Assembly: GCA_013400155.1 (NCBI GenBank)
Contig: VXBM01000212.1
Coordinates: 521,597-585,596, forward strand
Source of the DNA: Helopsaltes ochotensis
Taxonomy: Eukaryota > Chordata > Aves > Passeriformes > Locustellidae
DNA: 64,000 bases
Direction: 5' to 3'
Positions 61,201 to 64,000 of the stretch are shown here, piece by piece. Position numbers and translations under genes: made by a program. Below the pieces are notes generated by a model, which worked only from the letters and a program-made list of their open reading frames with translations, was not told where the DNA came from and searched no databases. Numbering within the stretch: the first letter of the stretch is position 1; each line of letters begins with the position of its first letter.

Positions 61201-62224
61201 CTAGTGCTTCCTGAGTAGAGACACACTGAGACTAATGGACCTATGAAACATCACCAGAAAATGCAAAATTCAAACTACTTTACTATAAAATACTTTGACA
61301 GAGATATGCATAACATGAAACTTTCTGTAACATTTATTCATTTCTACAGCATTTATTTTTTGGTGACTGACAAGATTTAAAAAATTGTATCGGTTTCTTT
61401 CTTCACCAGCATTTCTTTAAAATGTAGACCTTCAAAATAATTTGACTTGCTTCTGTTGCCTATGAAAAAGGATGCCAAACATGAATCTCAAATTACCTTG
61501 AAAATGTCATAAAAGTAAAAGGGAAATAAGACATTTCTAAAAGTGGTATGTTGAAGACTGTACCAACAAATCAATGACAGATAAATCGAGCAAATAAAAT
61601 CTTTGTATTTTCATTTACTCCACGGTTTTCAGTCTGATGTCTGACAATGCTGCAAGATAACAGTGAAAGAGGAAAGGCAGAGCTTTTTAAGAGAAAACTT
61701 CTCTGGGTGTTTGAAGCAAATGAGGAAAAACATCCTTGAAAGTTTGAATTTACAATCTAGGCAAATACACTACTCCTTTGAGCCAGTTCTAGAATCTTGA
61801 ATGTATTCATCTGCCCCAGTGACTCTAGTTAACAGTGCAGGAATTCAAAGTTTTAATCCTATTCTAATTTGCAGGGTTCCTTTTTTAATCAGTCAATTAT
61901 ATAAATTGAATTTGGAATATTAATCTGTTTTCTACCCAGCAACTGCCCTTTCCAAAAATCTTTTCCTAATATCAGTGCAGATACTCCTTTTATAAAAATC
62001 ATCTAATTATATCCCTAACATTACCTGGCACCACCCTCCTCAGCCAACAATGTTATTCAGCTCTGGTGGTGTTACAGTTCCTAAGTGACTTAGATTCAAC
62101 TTCTTACCTACTAGGAAGGCCTCGGGCTGTCATGCATCTTGCAAAGGGTTTTGATCCTGCAGAAAGCTCTAGATACCCTAGGTGATTAGATTCTTAATAT
62201 AGATCTCTTCTTCGCTGCCCTGTT
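55246..62224. other. Gene desert, 7 kb
   Basis: No gene or mobile element is supported. Noted without a call: a good TATA-box match (CTATAAAAG, around 57349-57357) just upstream of a plus frame at 57512-57757, and a GC-richer block at 56620-56820 that may be an unrecognised repeat. Confidence 0.45.
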
Positions 62225-62560
62225 TCATGTTAAAAATGTTTTGTAAGCAGATTTTTCTCCAAATAGAGAATACCTAATGCAAATAGGCATGAGCTGGCTG
62301 CAGCCAGGCCAGCAATTAGAAGTTCAACCAGGATATAAGAGCTGCAAGTTCACATTACTCTTTCAATGCTTGGTTAATTATTTATATAAAGTGGAAATGT
62401 TCCAACAAGAGAGAAAAATGTTGCTCAAGCTGGAGCACTCAATTGTTTAATGATGGACATTCCTAAAGGATATAAATTGCCATTCCTGAATTGAATTCAG
62501 CAGAATGGGGATTTGATTTCAGGCCAATGTTGTAATTGCTAAGATAATGCATTTCTAGGA
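62225..62560. promoter_or_regulatory. Candidate conserved noncoding element
   Basis: AT-rich but not low-complexity. It is dense in transcription-factor words: a POU octamer ATGCAAAT at 62277-62284, several homeobox cores (caattag, ggttaatta, caattg, gtttaatga), and E-box-like text near cagctggct. It shows no stop-free frame and no repeat signature. This texture is typical of deeply conserved vertebrate enhancers, but conservation itself cannot be seen from one sequence. Confidence 0.3.
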
Positions 62561-62667
62561 TAAGTGAAGTTTTTGGGGTTTTTAAAATTTTATGTCACAT
62601 ACAGAAATTAAACATATAATTGCGTGAGAAGTTTTTTCATGGGGCCACAAGATAAGAAAGATCTTTA

Positions 62668-63032
62668 TACAATCCTAGTATGATTTAGATTGGAAAAAAA
62701 ACCCAAAATCTTTGAGTCCAACCTTCAACTGAACACCCCCTTCTCAACTAGACCACAGCACTAAATGCCACACCTGGTCATTTCTTGAACACCTCTAGGG
62801 GTGGTGACTTCACCACCTGGGCAGCCCATTCCAATGCTCAGCAACCTCTTCCAGGAAGAAATTCCTAATTTCCAACCCAAACCTTTCCTGGTGCAATTTG
62901 AGGTCATACCTTCTTGTCCCATCACTTTTTGCCTGGGAGAACAGGCTGATCCCCACCTGGCTACAAGCTCCTTTCAGGCAGTTGTCGAGAGTGATAAGGT
63001 CACACCTGAGTGCCCTCTTCTCCAGGTTAAAC
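62668..63032 (-). mobile_element. CR1 LINE 3' end
   Basis: Antisense CR1 of about 365 bp: gagtccaaccttcaactgaa (62716), cctctaggggtggtgac, gggcagcccattccaatgct (62820), gatccccacctggctacaag (62949), gcagttgtcgagagtgataa and ctcttctccaggttaaac. The 121-codon plus frame at 62801-63166 runs through it into the next CR1 and is not a gene. Confidence 0.95.
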
Positions 63033-63034
63033 AA

Positions 63035-63310
63035 TACCAGAACAGAATATTTCAGCTGGAAGGGACCAACAATAATTATCTAGTCCAACTTCCTGACCAC
63101 TTCAGGACTGACAAAAAGTTCGAGTGTTTTATTAACAGCATTGTCCAAATGCCTCTTAGACACTGAGAGGCTCAAGGCACCACCTCTCTAGGGAGGTTCT
63201 TGCAGTGTTTGACCACCCTACCAGTAAAGAAATACCTCCTAATATCTAGTCTAAACTCCCCTGGTGCAGCTTTCAACTGTTACCACATGTTGTCTCCCTG
63301 GATCCCATGA
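63035..63310 (-). mobile_element. CR1 LINE 3' end, different subfamily
   Basis: Starts immediately where the previous element stops: cagaacagaatatttcagct, ggaagggaccaac, attgtccaaatgcctctta, accacctctctagggaggtt, cctcctaatatctagtctaa, ctcccctggtgcagctttca. It is in the same orientation as its neighbour, but its leader sequence belongs to another CR1 subfamily. Confidence 0.9.
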
Positions 63311-64000
63311 AGAAGAGATCGGTAATTAAAATACAAGACCAAGGTGGCTCCTGAAGTCTCTTAATTTAATAGTACGATAAAGAAGACAGATTCTAGCCTC
63401 CACTGGGGTTCTTGCACAAGTCCATGGGGATGATCTTGCTTTACTCCTTTGCAAATAGCTGGGACATTTGTCTTTAGACAAGGTTTCCATTATTTTTGAG
63501 GGTCTCATATATATACAGGAGCAGACAAAGGCGTACAACACAGTCCAGTGAATCCCAGCTAATGTCACAGCCAAACTTAGAAGAAACATCGAGTACCTTG
63601 ATTCCTCTGCTTAAAAATAGCATCTCTTTGATAACAGACATTGTGATGTAATGTTCATTCATCATAGTTATATCCTAAATGAATGATCACAATATTATAA
63701 TCAGTATTGTATAGATTTTTATAGATTTATGCAATATGGCCATAAAATATAATTATGGAATTTAGAAAAAAATTAATGAATACTATATTTGTTCTTTAAG
63801 TCATGGTAGGAAATGCCACCATCAACATGTAAAAATTTTTGTCATGGAAAACTAAATCTAGCTAGCTAGACATGAATTTGTCAAAAGGAAAACAAAAGCC
63901 ATGACACCAATATATTTTGACAAGAATTTAGACAACTATATGAATATCTCAGAAGAAATGTCAATCATGTCAGGAAAAAGTCAAGAAATTAAAACTACTG
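63311..64000. other. Noncoding, no supported feature
   Basis: AT-rich. Two overlapping minus-strand frames at 63326-63665 lack splice or motif support. Confidence 0.4.

Noticed and set aside
62801..63166. 121-codon plus-strand ORF
   Set aside because: It runs antisense through two CR1 elements; not a gene.
1..64000. Prokaryotic systems such as CRISPR arrays, defence islands, operons, tRNA or rRNA genes
   Set aside because: There are no direct-repeat/spacer arrays, no dense coding and no cloverleaf or rRNA signatures. CR1 and ERV content mark the DNA as vertebrate.

Overview
The window is vertebrate, and almost certainly avian, nuclear DNA. It is AT-rich, has no dense long ORFs, and carries at least ten 3'-end fragments of CR1 LINEs, the dominant retrotransposon of birds. 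It also holds two families of solo-LTR-like endogenous retrovirus sequence, one of the type very common in passerines and related Neoaves. No bacterial, plasmid or phage features are present: no operons, ribosome binding sites, tRNA, rRNA or CRISPR. Most open reading frames in it are chance frames or lie inside repeats.

Layout. 0-6 kb: minus-strand candidate exons (2613-2748, 2943-3085, 3494-3736, 5561-5725) around an old CR1. 6.6-9.6 kb: two LTR remnants and a perfect inverted repeat. 13.2 kb: another minus-strand candidate exon that is in phase with the 5.6 and 3.7 kb exons (provisional 'gene B'). 13.9 and 18.3 kb: two plus-strand candidate exons, the second a C-terminal exon with one membrane segment. 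14.3-16.5 kb: three CR1 copies. 19.7-20.9 kb: simple repeats. 22.0-31.4 kb: a chain of minus-strand candidate exons with compatible splice phases, ending in a stop codon and a nearby AATAAA (provisional 'gene A'). An intron of this chain holds a perfect RFX X-box. 36.4 kb: a plus-strand candidate terminal exon with a poly(A) signal. 37.2 kb: a solo LTR. 37.7-62 kb: essentially a gene desert with sparse CR1 and LTR fragments. 62.2 kb: an AT-rich homeobox/octamer-motif block that may be a conserved noncoding element. 62.7-63.3 kb: two CR1 copies of different subfamilies abutting end to end.

I could not assign any candidate exon to a named gene with confidence. The exon calls rest on an open frame, a GT/AG splice consensus and phase agreement between neighbours, not on recognised homology. 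They are hypotheses to test with RNA-seq or protein search. The repeat calls are much firmer.
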